This document shows, in pieces, positions 42,644-51,880 of a stretch of DNA of 64,000 bases. Origin of the DNA: Paenibacillus sp. (GTDB lineage Bacteria; Bacillota; Bacilli; Paenibacillales; Paenibacillaceae). The notes under the pieces were generated by a model that had not been told where the DNA came from, did no database searches, and saw only the letters and a program-made list of their open reading frames with translations. Every line of letters starts with the position of its first letter. The first letter of the stretch is position 1. Location of the stretch: the NCBI GenBank assembly GCA_031254035.1, contig JAIRVF010000100.1:1-64000 (forward strand), given 5' to 3'. Both the position numbers and the translations under genes were made by a program.

Positions 42644-43455
42644 TGGCTTCTCCCCCGTGTCTGGACCCAGTTCACAACCCACAATATGATAAAGGAAAGC
42701 GTCAACAGCAGCACCGACACCGCCGCCGCTCCCGCTGTATTATCGCTTTCGACCTCGCCGTAGATATAAACTGATGCGACCAGCGTCCTACCTGGAATAT
42801 TCCCGGCAACCAGCACCACTGCGCCAAACTCAGCCAGCGCCCTCGAAAAGGCAAGCATCCCGCCGCTCAGAATCCCAGGCAGCATCGATGGCAAAACCAC
42901 TTTAAAAAACACCTTAACACCTGATGCTCCCAGCGTACGCGCCGCTTCTTCCTCCGACGGATCGATCTCCTCCAGCAGTGGCTGAACTGCGCGGATCACA
43001 AACGGAAATGTTACGAACACCATTGCGATAATGATCGCTGGTGGATGAAATACGATTTCGAACCCCATTGCTCCGGCGGCCTTGCCGATCCAGCTCGTAG
43101 GCCCTAGCAGCAGTAGGATCATAAGTCCTCCTACGGCGGTGGGTAAGGCAAATGGCAAATCGACCAGGCTGTTTAGCAGCGTTCTGCCCGGAAAGCGGCA
43201 CCGTACCAATACCCATCCGATCATCGTGCCGATCAGCATATTTACGATGGCCGCCGCAAGTGCCAGCCGGACAGTCAGTAGGACCGCTTTCCAGGCAATG
43301 GGATCTGTAACACTATCGGCAAACAATTGCCATCCTTGAGAAAAGGAATGATAGTATACACCCAGCAATGGAAAAATAACTAGCAGCAAAAAATATAAAA
43401 GAAGGGTGCTGCGGAATCCCCATGTCCAGCCTTTATGTCGCAGCAGTGTATTCAT
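42640..43455 (-). CDS. cysT: Sulfate ABC transporter, permease CysT
   Basis: 271 residues, six membrane segments. EAA loop EIDPSEEEAARTLGASGVKV; RALAEFGAVVLVAGNIPGRT; ASVYIYGEVESDNTAGAAAV. It heads the operon cysT-cysW-cysA-sbp. ATG 43453-43455 follows GGGGGAAAG; the frame continues upstream to 43524 without a ribosome site. A possible promoter (TTGACG, 18 bases, TAAAGT) lies on the minus strand at about 43590-43620. No riboswitch or T-box was recognised in the leader. Confidence 0.94.
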   Translation of the reverse strand: MNTLLRHKGWTWGFRSTLLLYFLLLVIFPLLGVYYHSFSQGWQLFADSVTDPIAWKAVLLTVRLALAAAIVNMLIGTMIGWVLVRCRFPGRTLLNSLVDLPFALPTAVGGLMILLLLGPTSWIGKAAGAMGFEIVFHPPAIIIAMVFVTFPFVIRAVQPLLEEIDPSEEEAARTLGASGVKVFFKVVLPSMLPGILSGGMLAFSRALAEFGAVVLVAGNIPGRTLVASVYIYGEVESDNTAGAAAVSVLLLTLSFIILWVVNWVQTRGRSQ

Positions 43456-43741
43456 ACGGCTTTCCCCCGCCTTCTTGAATCCTACATGCAAATCTCTTAT
43501 TGCCAACGTGTTGTTTATCCGCACAATCAGTCTGTTTATCTCACAATCAATTTAATTCCTATTTGTATACTTGGTTTTTACTCAAGAGATACTTTACCAA
43601 ATACTGTATGTCATCGTCAATAATAAGTTTGCAAAGATTCGTTATTTACTTTCGCGCATGGAGAATTGGGTTATACACATACTACTAGATGATTGATTTA
43701 AAATCTTGGGATATTTGAAACCGATGAGAGGAGAATCCATC

Positions 43742-44143
43742 ATGCTTTACATGCTTGAGCTGGCCACAACCGGCCGTGACGAAATAAGGGATGTGACAAG
43801 GGATATCCGTTCACTCGTACATAAAAGCGAAGTAAAAGAAGGTACGGTGCTTATTTATTGTCCGCATACGACAGCGGGAATTGCCATTAACGAAAATGCC
43901 GATCCGGACGTCAAGAAGGATGTATTGATGCGTTTGGATGAGGTCTACCCGTGGAAGCATCCTAAATACCGCCATGTCGAAGGCAACACAGCATCCCATT
44001 TGAAGTCCATCACCTGTGGTCCGTCCCAAACAGTGATTATCTATGGAGGCGAACTTCTGCTGGGCCGTTGGCAAGGAATTTATTTTTGCGAGTTTGACGG
44101 TCCCCGTCGCAGGCAGGTCCATGTAAAAATCATGCAGGGATAG
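43742..44143 (+). CDS. yjbQ: YjbQ-family protein (UPF0047)
   Basis: 133 residues, usual length. The UPF0047 signature is clear: GTVLIYCPHTTAGIAINENA, DPDVKKDVLMRLDEVYP, YRHVEGNTASHLKSITCGPS and LLLGRWQGIYFCEFDGPRRR. The family has secondary thiamine-phosphate synthase activity in vitro; its real role is unsettled. ATG 43742-43744 follows GAGAGGAG. It stands alone, with 180 gene-free bases downstream. Confidence 0.92.
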   Translation: MLYMLELATTGRDEIRDVTRDIRSLVHKSEVKEGTVLIYCPHTTAGIAINENADPDVKKDVLMRLDEVYPWKHPKYRHVEGNTASHLKSITCGPSQTVIIYGGELLLGRWQGIYFCEFDGPRRRQVHVKIMQG

Positions 44144-44326
44144 TTGCCCTGAATACAGTTAAACTTTTCGCACAGTCATGCGCTGCGCAACAAATCAGGC
44201 GTTGGGGCTTTAGGCAAAACTGCCTATTCCCCTACACCATCAAAGAGCCACACGCTTTTCTGCGATAACATTTCAACGTTATAAAGTCTTTATGTAAATA
44301 AAAAAACATTTTTTTGACGAATTGCT

Positions 44327-44923
44327 TTAATCGTCGTTTTTTTTCAGACATTCGCAGCATATTTTCACATGCGTCAGCGCAGCGGGCCTAATTTCCTCAA
44401 ACGTGACTCGATCTTGGATGTAGTAGGATATGAAGCCGTGCATCGATAAAAACAGCGTTAACGGAAGACTACGGCAGAAATCCTGGCCGTGCGTTTCTTC
44501 GTTTAAGTAACGGCGTACGATGGAAGCAAACAATTCCAGACAACGCCCCTGCTCCGCCCGACAGTAGGATAACAGCTCCTCGTCCCGAATCATGAACATA
44601 ATCTCATATTGGTACGGATGATTTAGGCCGAAGCGGATGAACTCGATCATTAACAGCTCCACTTTGGTCAAATCCTGAACCGGGGGAGCAATGATGACTT
44701 TTTTCAGTTGGACCGCAAGATTGCTGAAATCCTCCACAACAATAGCGTAAAACAACTCCGCCTTTTCCTTAAAATGATAATATAAAGAACCATGACTATA
44801 ACCTAAATGCTGACCTATACTGCGCATGGAGATAGCCCTGTAGCCCTTTGTGACGAACAAATGTCTAGCCGCTTCCAGAATCCTCTCCCTGGATAACTCC
44901 TGTTCCACCGCTCTTCTTGCCAT
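44327..44923 (-). CDS. TetR-family transcriptional regulator
   Basis: 198 residues. The N-terminal helix-turn-helix (ERILEAARHLFVTKGYRAIS, MRSIGQHLGYSHGSLYYHFK, residues 13-53) is followed by a divergent all-helical ligand domain. The last part has a Cys/Lys-rich tail (ICCECLKKNDD). The ATG lies five bases after the yigZ stop, with GAAGGGGA inside the end of yigZ. The two genes are therefore co-transcribed. The regulator may control its own operon; the ligand is unknown. Confidence 0.9.
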   Translation of the reverse strand: MARRAVEQELSRERILEAARHLFVTKGYRAISMRSIGQHLGYSHGSLYYHFKEKAELFYAIVVEDFSNLAVQLKKVIIAPPVQDLTKVELLMIEFIRFGLNHPYQYEIMFMIRDEELLSYCRAEQGRCLELFASIVRRYLNEETHGQDFCRSLPLTLFLSMHGFISYYIQDRVTFEEIRPAALTHVKICCECLKKNDD

Positions 44924-44928
44924 AGACC

Positions 44929-45561
44929 CTATTCCCCTTCAATAAAATAAAGCTGCTCACCCTCCGCAATTTGGGATTGCCCCTGAGTCAGATCCACCAT
45001 CCACGCCATGAAGTTCTGAGCCTCCGCATCGAGTGGCAGGCATTCCAGCGTCACCTTGTCTGTAAAGCGGGTTTCCCCCATTCGGATTTCTCGATTCCGA
45101 AGTTCATTTTCCACTTTACCTAACCACGTATAATCCAATTCTACAAAAATTTGGCGATGAAGTACACGAGTAATCGCTTCCCCTGCCTCAATGGCGGCTA
45201 CGGCGCCATCCGTATAAGCCCGAATCAGGCCGCCGGCACCCAGCATGATTCCCCCAAAATAGCGGGTAACCACAATCGCCACATTTTTCAAACCTTGATT
45301 TCGGATCACCTCAAGAATCGGTTTCCCTGCAGTCCCGCTGGGCTCACCGTCATCCGACTGCTTCTGGATCTCGTCACGTTCACCGATCATGTAAGCAAAA
45401 CAGTTATGCGTCGCGTTCCAGTGTTTTTTGCGAATCTCTTCAATAAAAGCGTTTGCATCATCCTCGTTTTCAACCGGCATGATATGGCCGATAAAACGTG
45501 ATTTTCTAATAACGATTTCTTTTTCACCGCTTTGGCGTATGGTGCGATAACGTTCAATCAT
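44929..45561 (-). CDS. yigZ: YigZ-family (IMPACT, UPF0029) protein
   Basis: 210 residues. The N-terminal UPF0029 domain has KSRFIGHIMPVENEDDANAF, HWNATHNCFAYMIG, DDGEPSGTAGKPILEVI, and VVTRYFGGIMLGAGGLIRAY. The C-terminal 60 residues are the DUF1949 ferredoxin-like domain. Relatives (YvyE in Bacillus, IMPACT/YIH1 in eukaryotes) affect translation-related stress responses, with no defined enzymatic role. AAAGGG precedes the ATG. First gene of an operon with the TetR regulator. Confidence 0.92.
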   Translation of the reverse strand: MIERYRTIRQSGEKEIVIRKSRFIGHIMPVENEDDANAFIEEIRKKHWNATHNCFAYMIGERDEIQKQSDDGEPSGTAGKPILEVIRNQGLKNVAIVVTRYFGGIMLGAGGLIRAYTDGAVAAIEAGEAITRVLHRQIFVELDYTWLGKVENELRNREIRMGETRFTDKVTLECLPLDAEAQNFMAWMVDLTQGQSQIAEGEQLYFIEGE

Positions 45562-45661
45562 TTCAAAAATCCCTTTCCCTCATTGGAAAGAAAGCAGTCC
45601 CCCGCGTCATTTTTCAACCGGTGAACTGCTTCCTCCTTATGTCTGTTTCTAAGTTATTTTG

Positions 45662-47017
45662 TTATTCAGAAAGTCTGGCTTCCAGATCAGCCTTCTCTTT
45701 TTCATAGCCTGGTTTGCCAAGCAATGCGAACATATTTTTCTTGTAAGCTTCAACACCCGGCTGGTCAAATGGATTTACGCCGGAGAGGTAACCGCTGATG
45801 CCGCAAGCTTTTTCAAAGAAATAAACCAGATATCCGAAAGAATATGGTGTCAGATCAGGCACCGTAACAATCAGGTTAGGAACCTGTCCGTCGGTATGGG
45901 CTAGCATCGTGCCTTGGAAAGCTTTTTTGTTGACGAAGTCCATTGTTTTGCCTGCAAGGAAGTTCAGTCCATCCAGATCATCCGGATCGCTTTCGATCGT
46001 AATTTCTTCAGTCACCTTGTCTACCTGAATGACGGTTTCGAAAATGTTCCGACTGCCCTCTTGGATAAATTGTCCCATGGAGTGCAAATCAGTGGAGAAG
46101 TCCACGGAAGCCGGGTAAATACCTTTGTAATCCTTACCTTCGCTTTCGCCGTAAAGCTGTTTCCACCATTCCGACACATAGTGCAGGGAAGGCTCGTAGT
46201 TCACGAGGATTTCAATCGCTTTGCCTTTGCGGTACAAAGCATTGCGAACGGCAGCATATTGGTAAGCCTGGTTTTCAGCCACGTTCGGGTTACTAAATTC
46301 CTTGGCTGCATCTGCCGCACCTTTCATCATGTCCTCAATGTTGATGCCTGCGGTAGCGATTGGCAGAAGACCTACCGCTGTCAGAACGGAATAACGTCCG
46401 CCTACATCGTCCGGAATGATAAAGGACTCGTAGCCTTCTTCAGTCGCTAGCTTCTTGAGTGCGCCCTTTTCCTTGTCGGTTGTGGCGTAAATGCGTTTTC
46501 TCGCTTCTTCCTTGCCGTATTTTTTCTCGAGAGCCGCACGGAAAATACGGAATGCAATGGCAGGCTCTGTTGTTGTACCGGATTTGGAAATAACGTTCAC
46601 GGAGAAATCTTTGCCTTCCACCAGATCAAGCAAATGAGTGACGTAAGTCGAGCTGATGTTGTTGCCAGCAAAATAAATTTCAGGCGTTTTACGCTTATCT
46701 TTCGGCAGGTAGTTATAGAAAGAATGCGACAGCGCTTCGATGGCCGCACGCGCGCCAAGGTATGAACCGCCGATTCCAATGACGATCAGAACGTCAGAGT
46801 CATTTTGGATTTTGTTCGCCGCTTTTTGAATGCGTGCAAACTCTTCTTTATCATATGCGGTCGGCAAATCGATCCATCCGAGATAATCGGAACCTGCACC
46901 GGTTTTATTATGTAGCTGTTCGTGAGCCAGCTTGATCGGTTCTGCAAAGTAATCCACTTCATGCTGGTTGATGAATTCGAGGGCTTTGCTGTAATCAAAT
47001 TTCAATGGGTTTGACAT
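45662..47017 (-). CDS. pgi: Glucose-6-phosphate isomerase
   Basis: 451 residues, the length of Firmicute Pgi. Sugar-isomerase domains are seen in [58 protein letters not shown], and the C-terminal [20 protein letters not shown]. It interconverts glucose-6-phosphate and fructose-6-phosphate. AGGAGG lies nine bases before the ATG. A promoter (TTGCGA, 17 bases, TATCCT) is visible on the minus strand at 47075-47103. Monocistronic. Confidence 0.96.
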   Translation of the reverse strand: MSNPLKFDYSKALEFINQHEVDYFAEPIKLAHEQLHNKTGAGSDYLGWIDLPTAYDKEEFARIQKAANKIQNDSDVLIVIGIGGSYLGARAAIEALSHSFYNYLPKDKRKTPEIYFAGNNISSTYVTHLLDLVEGKDFSVNVISKSGTTTEPAIAFRIFRAALEKKYGKEEARKRIYATTDKEKGALKKLATEEGYESFIIPDDVGGRYSVLTAVGLLPIATAGINIEDMMKGAADAAKEFSNPNVAENQAYQYAAVRNALYRKGKAIEILVNYEPSLHYVSEWWKQLYGESEGKDYKGIYPASVDFSTDLHSMGQFIQEGSRNIFETVIQVDKVTEEITIESDPDDLDGLNFLAGKTMDFVNKKAFQGTMLAHTDGQVPNLIVTVPDLTPYSFGYLVYFFEKACGISGYLSGVNPFDQPGVEAYKKNMFALLGKPGYEKEKADLEARLSE

Positions 47018-47331
47018 ATGTCTGTACCTCCTGGTTTCATCTCTACTCTACACTCCAAAAAATAGCTTTAGAATAGGATACTGTAATTTTAAACTCCTCG
47101 CAAGCCAATACGGTCAAAAGTCCTGCGTTCGTATTTTCTCAGAAAACATGCCAGTATTACAATGAAAGTTGTTACTATAATAAGTTGTTCTTATGATTTT
47201 GTACGAAGGATATTGAGCCCTCTTGCCTATTCCTTAGCCTTTGCAATTCAACTTATAGAGGATATAACTTTCTTGTAACTCGCCATAGTAAAGCCAGATA
47301 CCTCGCAAGGAGGTCTATTGATGCATTTTTT

Positions 47332-47462
47332 AAGAAGACAGACCGCTTTTTGCGGACGTTTTTCTTGCGATACCCGAGATATGGGCCTTCTTGAAGTTTA
47401 AACTTTCTGTTATCTTAAAGAGACAACGCTGCTTAAATCTCCGGGGGAATCCGCAAAAAGCG
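47332..47462 (+). repeat. Dispersed repeat family R1, copy 2, with leader hairpin
   Basis: 47332-47430 matches 19017-19110 (AGAAGACAGACCGC, TTTTTCTTGCGATA, GAAGTTTAAACTTTCT). In addition CCGCTTTTTGCGGA (47343-47356) is complementary to TCCGCAAAAAGCG (47450-47462), so the whole block can fold back. It lies upstream of the beta-hydroxyacid dehydrogenase gene; 47104-47331 holds nothing else. Confidence 0.65.
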
Positions 47463-47514
47463 TTTCATTAGAGAACAGCATGCAAGATTCCCCGCGGAAA
47501 GAAAAGGTGATCAC

Positions 47515-48414
47515 ATGAAAAAAATAGGCTTTATCGGACTAGGAACCATGGGAGCGCCAATGGCTTCCAATCTGCTTCAAAAAGGCTACGACGTCACTGT
47601 GTATAATCGAACCGCAGCCAAATGCGATTCACTTGTTGCGGCAGGGGCAACTGCTGCTGCCACTCCGTGCGAAGCTGCAGCCGGACGTGATGTTGTTATC
47701 ACAATGGTTAGCAATGATGACTCCATCCGAGAAGTATTTTACGGCGAAAACGGCATTCTGAAGTCGCTTGAAACAGGTATGACCGTCATAGACTCCAGCA
47801 CAATTTCTCCAGGTCTTGTTAAGGAACTCGCCGCTTCGATCCGCGAGCAGGGCGCCCACTTTCTCGACGCGCCGGTAACCGGCAGCAAGCCGGCTGCCAT
47901 AGATGGCACGCTTGTCTTTATGGTCGGGGGCGAAGCTTCCGTACTCGAAGACGTGACCGATATTTTTGATACCCTTGGTAAAAAGATCATCCATATGGGC
48001 CAAAACGGCAGCGGTTCCGTGGCCAAGCTGGCGCATAATACGATGGTTGGCATCAATAACCTGGCTTTGGCCGAAGGTTTCGCCATAGCTGCCAAGTCTG
48101 GCATTCCTGCCGATAACTTCCTTGAGCTGGTGCAGCTTGGTTCCGCAGGCAGCAAAACTGCTGATCTCAAAGGCCGCAAAATTATTGAAGCGGACTTCAG
48201 CAACCAGTTTTCGCTGGCACTTATGCTAAAAGATCTCAAGCTAGCTTCTTCCCTGACCGACAATGCCGGCATTCCTTCCCCGATGCTGAACCTGGCTAAA
48301 AGCCTCTTCCAGGCAGGTGATACACAAGGTTACGGAGATGAAGATCTGTCCGCCGTCGTCAAATGTTACGAAACCTGGATTGGACAAACCATCGGCGGCA
48401 AGCCGCTGCAATAA
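47515..48414 (+). CDS. Beta-hydroxyacid dehydrogenase (3-hydroxyisobutyrate dehydrogenase family)
   Basis: 299 residues. N-terminal Rossmann fold IGFIGLGTMGAPMASNLLQK, then VYNRTAAKCDSL (Arg suggesting NADP), VIDSSTISPG, FLDAPVTGSKPAAIDGTLVF, and the catalytic Lys in GSGSVAKLAHNTMVGINNLA. Members oxidise 3-hydroxyisobutyrate, tartronate semialdehyde, or act as glyoxylate/succinic semialdehyde reductases; the arginine in the cofactor loop favours a reductase. AAAAGG lies nine bases before the ATG. Downstream is a strong terminator (48519-48557). Confidence 0.92.
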   Translation: MKKIGFIGLGTMGAPMASNLLQKGYDVTVYNRTAAKCDSLVAAGATAAATPCEAAAGRDVVITMVSNDDSIREVFYGENGILKSLETGMTVIDSSTISPGLVKELAASIREQGAHFLDAPVTGSKPAAIDGTLVFMVGGEASVLEDVTDIFDTLGKKIIHMGQNGSGSVAKLAHNTMVGINNLALAEGFAIAAKSGIPADNFLELVQLGSAGSKTADLKGRKIIEADFSNQFSLALMLKDLKLASSLTDNAGIPSPMLNLAKSLFQAGDTQGYGDEDLSAVVKCYETWIGQTIGGKPLQ

Positions 48415-48518
48415 AGTTTCTACAACCAGAACGGCTTATATGCAGTCCGGATGGATGTTTAATTGATACAGTCAGAACATGCATAGACGGTTTAATCGCG
48501 GTCCGCATGGATGACAAG

Positions 48519-48557
48519 AAGGGTAAGACTGCTGAGTTCAGCAGTCTTACCCTTTTT
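48519..48557 (+). terminator. Terminator of the dehydrogenase gene
   Basis: AAGGGTAAGACTGCTGA and TCAGCAGTCTTACCCTTTTT form a perfect stem of 16-17 bp with a two-base loop. It may also serve the converging tkt gene. Confidence 0.92.
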
Positions 48558-48623
48558 GATGTATTGATTTTTCGGTTCCCTAAGTAGCAGGTTTAGCTTC
48601 AGCGTTCCTATAGGGATTAACGG

Positions 48624-50642
48624 TTAGAGCAGCGCTTTGACGCGCTTAACTACATTTTCCACTGTAAATCCGTATTCTTTCATAACAACATCCCCAGGAG
48701 CGGACGCACCGAAGGTTGTGATGCCAAGAATATCGCCTTTGTCGCCGACATAACGTTCCCATCCGAAAGTTTGTGCCATTTCCACAGCCAAACGGGCTTT
48801 CACGTCTGGAAGGATGACGGAGTCCTTGTAAGCCTGGTCCTGCTTCTCGAACAGATCCCAGCTTGGCATGCTAATAACGCGTACTTCAATGCCTTCTTTG
48901 GCGAGTTCTTCCTGAGCTTTAACAGCCAGTTGAACCTCGGAGCCTGTTGCGATAATTTGTGCAACTGGTTTACCGTTTTTCGCGTCAGAAACCACATATG
49001 CACCACGTTTGATGCCTTCTCTTGCGTTTTCGACAGCTCCGGCAAGGATCGGCAAGTTTTGACGAGTCAGTACCAGTGCTACAGGATTTTCTTTGTTTTC
49101 CATCGAATAAGCCCAAGCCGCGGATGTTTCGTTGCCGTCAGCCGGACGAATCACTGTCAAACCAGGAATGATGCGTAAGGAAGCCAGTTGCTCGATCGGT
49201 TCATGCGTTGGACCGTCTTCGCCGACAGCGATACTGTCATGTGTGAGTACATAAGTCACAGGCAGTTTCATAAGTGCAGACAAACGTACCGCAGGACGCA
49301 GGTAGTCGGTAAATACGAAGAATGTACCACCGAATGGTTTCAATCCGCCATGCAGCATCATGCCGTTAATCGCTGCAGCCATACCAAACTCGCGTACCCC
49401 GAAGTAAATGTTGCGGCCTTCGCGGCTTTCCGGTGAATAGTTGGCCACACCGTTCAGATGAGTCATCGTGGAGCTTTCAAGGTCGGCAGATCCGCCAAGC
49501 AGCTGAGGCACATTACCCACAAGTCCGTTCAAAGCGTTACTGGATGCCACGCGAGTGGATACGGCTTTGTCTTCTACGGCATATTTCGGCAGGTCTTTAT
49601 CCCAACCTTCAGGCAATTCGCCGGCAATAGCCTTCTCGAATTGAGCTGCGAGTTCTGGATGAGCTTTTTTGTAAGCTGCGAACTGCTCGTTCCATTCCTT
49701 GTTCACTTGGATGCCATGTTCTTTCACTTTTGCAAAATGCTCGCGCACTTCTTCAGGCACGTAGAAATCTTCTTCGTAGACCCATTTGTAGGCTTCTTTG
49801 GTCAACTTCGTTTCTTCTGCACCAAGCGGAGATCCGTGTGTACCGCCATGACCGCCTTTGCCTTGCTTATTCGGGCTTCCGTAACCGATGACCGTTTTTA
49901 CTTCGATCAGGGTTGGTTTTTCCGTTTCAGCCTGTGCTTCGGCAATCGCTTTTTCGATCGCAGCCAAGTCATTGCCGTCTTCGACGCGCAGCACTTGCCA
50001 GCCGTAGGCTTCAAAACGTTTTTGCACGTTTTCAGAGAAGGACAGGTTCAGTTTGCCATCCAGGGAAATGTCGTTGGAATCATAGAGAGTAATCAATTTG
50101 CCAAGCTTCAAATGACCAGCAAAGGATGCCGCTTCAGAAGCAACACCTTCCATCAGGTCGCCGTCGCCGCAAATAGCGTAGGTGAAGTGGTCAACCACTT
50201 TATATTGATCTTTATTGTAAGTTCCAGCCAGCTGCGTTTCGGCAAGCGCCATACCGACAGCCATCGCAATCCCTTGACCGAGAGGACCGGTTGTAGCGTC
50301 AACGCCGGCAGTGTGGCCGAATTCAGGATGCCCTGGAGTCAAGCTTCCCCATTGACGGAACTGTTTCAACTCTTCCATTGGAAGATCATAGCCGCTCAGG
50401 TGCAGCAAGCTGTACAGCAGCATGGAGCCGTGTCCTGCGGACAGAACGAACCGGTCGCGGTTGATCCATGTCGGATTTTCCGGATTGTGGTTCATCGTTT
50501 TGGCGAACAGTTGGTATCCCATTGGCGCAGAGCCCATCGGCATGCCGGGATGACCCGATTTCGCTTTTTCAATGGCATCGATAGCCAATGTACGGATAGT
50601 CGTAATCGATAGATTATCGATTGTCTGATTTTTGTCAGTCAT
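48624..50642 (-). CDS. tkt: Transketolase
   Basis: 672 residues, normal for bacterial transketolase. [20 protein letters not shown] at the N-terminus, [20 protein letters not shown], the thiamine-diphosphate motif [60 protein letters not shown], and [20 protein letters not shown] are all present. It transfers two-carbon units in the pentose phosphate pathway. GAGGAGG precedes the ATG. Monocistronic. Confidence 0.97.
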   Translation of the reverse strand: MTDKNQTIDNLSITTIRTLAIDAIEKAKSGHPGMPMGSAPMGYQLFAKTMNHNPENPTWINRDRFVLSAGHGSMLLYSLLHLSGYDLPMEELKQFRQWGSLTPGHPEFGHTAGVDATTGPLGQGIAMAVGMALAETQLAGTYNKDQYKVVDHFTYAICGDGDLMEGVASEAASFAGHLKLGKLITLYDSNDISLDGKLNLSFSENVQKRFEAYGWQVLRVEDGNDLAAIEKAIAEAQAETEKPTLIEVKTVIGYGSPNKQGKGGHGGTHGSPLGAEETKLTKEAYKWVYEEDFYVPEEVREHFAKVKEHGIQVNKEWNEQFAAYKKAHPELAAQFEKAIAGELPEGWDKDLPKYAVEDKAVSTRVASSNALNGLVGNVPQLLGGSADLESSTMTHLNGVANYSPESREGRNIYFGVREFGMAAAINGMMLHGGLKPFGGTFFVFTDYLRPAVRLSALMKLPVTYVLTHDSIAVGEDGPTHEPIEQLASLRIIPGLTVIRPADGNETSAAWAYSMENKENPVALVLTRQNLPILAGAVENAREGIKRGAYVVSDAKNGKPVAQIIATGSEVQLAVKAQEELAKEGIEVRVISMPSWDLFEKQDQAYKDSVILPDVKARLAVEMAQTFGWERYVGDKGDILGITTFGASAPGDVVMKEYGFTVENVVKRVKALL

Positions 50643-51326
50643 GTGTATCCTCCTCAGTCATTTTCGGGAATGTAATGCCAGCGGCGCCAAATCGCGTAAT
50701 TAGGCGATAAGTTGCAATAACATGACAAAAGAAAGCGCAAAAGCCTTATCCCGCTTACGGATTTAGAAGAAACTCCGCTTGAATGTTTCATTTTGACTTA
50801 TTGTAACACTTGGCTCTCTTCTTTTCCATATCCTTTATCACGATTCCCTGCGATGAACATCATTATGCGGTACTGTAGAGCCTTATTCAGACGTGGCAAA
50901 AAATGCGTTGATAAGTTGTTAATAGTAAATTTTACTACCATAATTTTTCTTTGCAGCGTAATAGAAGATTCAAGCGCCTAACCTTGATTTGCTCGTTTGC
51001 TGACTTTCCCACCAGGGATCGCTAATGAGTATCCATGAACTTGGTGGACCTCCGTTTTGCAAACTTTTGCACACCGTGCGCACTGCTCTCTATACGCATG
51101 GCGCATGATCCCAGGTATGATTTGATGATTGTTGACTATCCCACACCACGCGCTAGGAGCTGCGAGCGGTGCGAAAGAGGACGCACCTTTTGCAAAACCA
51201 TAGGGCGATCTATTCTGGCGTGGGTTCTCGCTTTTACTTTCTAGGATGTTGATTCGTAGCCCAAAAATTCACAGCACCAATGCTGCTGTTTCTCCCAGCT
51301 TTATGAATAGTTGAATAGTTCTTGCC

Positions 51327-51398
51327 TGCTTTAACTGCTTTAACTGCCTTAACTACTTTAACTGCCTTAACTGCCTTAACTACTTTAACTGCCTTACG
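51327..51398. repeat. Tandem 9-bp repeat, eight units
   Basis: Units TGCTTTAAC, TGCCTTAAC and TACTTTAAC alternate in perfect 9-base register (the last unit ends ACG). Without spacers it is not a CRISPR. Confidence 0.92.
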
Positions 51399-51414
51399 CG
51401 CTCATCTAACTAAA

Positions 51415-51600
51415 TTCCTGCTAAAGTGCATCTTTTTTATCTTGAGATGGATAAATCGAAGGAATTCTTGCAATTGTGCATCCTTTTTGGGACATATGAA
51501 CACATTTGGTTCTACTAACCGAAAAAGCTTGCAGTTTCGCAGGAATTTCCTTGGCATACGGTGGAATGGCGCTAAAAAGATGCAGATTTGCAGGAATTTC
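51415..51600. repeat. Dispersed repeat family R4, copy 3
   Basis: Units AAAGTGCATCTTTTT, TTGCAATTGTGCATCC, AAAAAGCTTGCAGTTTCGCA and AGATGCAGATTTGCAGGAAT resemble those at 19267-19345 and 35560-35735; AAAAAGCTTGCA is identical to 19267-19278. Confidence 0.55.
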
Positions 51601-51795
51601 CGGGGATCAGCAGGAAGAGGCGATTAGCGGGATGCGGTTCATGCGGGTCATGCGGGTCATCAGTTCATGCGGTTTGTACAGTTCATGCGGCTTATGAGGA
51701 GATGCGGTAATGCTGCGATGCGGTTGATGGTGTTGGTGGTGGTGATACGATGAGCGATGGTACGATTGGTTCTGTGTGGGATACTATATAAATAT

Positions 51796-51828
51796 CCCCG
51801 CGGACATCAAAATGCCGCGGGGAGTTTT
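51796..51828. terminator. Terminator at the end of the VWA operon
   Basis: CCCCGCGG and CCGCGGGG form a perfect 8-bp stem 58 bases beyond the VWA gene stop. The better T tract is on the plus side (GAGTTTTTG), so function toward the minus-strand operon is likely but weaker. Confidence 0.65.
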
Positions 51829-51880
51829 TGAAAATGGCATAAGTGCAACTGCCTTTATGTGTCTGTCCAGGCCGTTCCGG

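Larger units (their letters stand above)
50643..51780. other. Long gene-poor intergenic region
   Basis: No gene with a ribosome site was found. It contains the tandem 9-mers at 51327-51398, R4-like units at about 51415-51600, and an irregular stretch of CATGCGG-type repeats (51632-51720). The open frame at 51322-51627 is created by the 9-mers. Confidence 0.55.

Noticed and set aside
43456..43640. SAM riboswitch or T-box ahead of the sulfate operon
   Set aside because: No conserved blocks of either element were seen; only a candidate promoter.
39027..51398. CRISPR arrays at the CCATCGT and TTTAAC repeats
   Set aside because: Units of 7 and 9 bases in direct contact, without spacers, and no cas genes.
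51322..51627. Open frame with Ala-Leu-Thr repeats
   Set aside because: Its repeat part is just the 9-base tandem array read in frame, it lacks a ribosome site, and it continues into R4 repeats.
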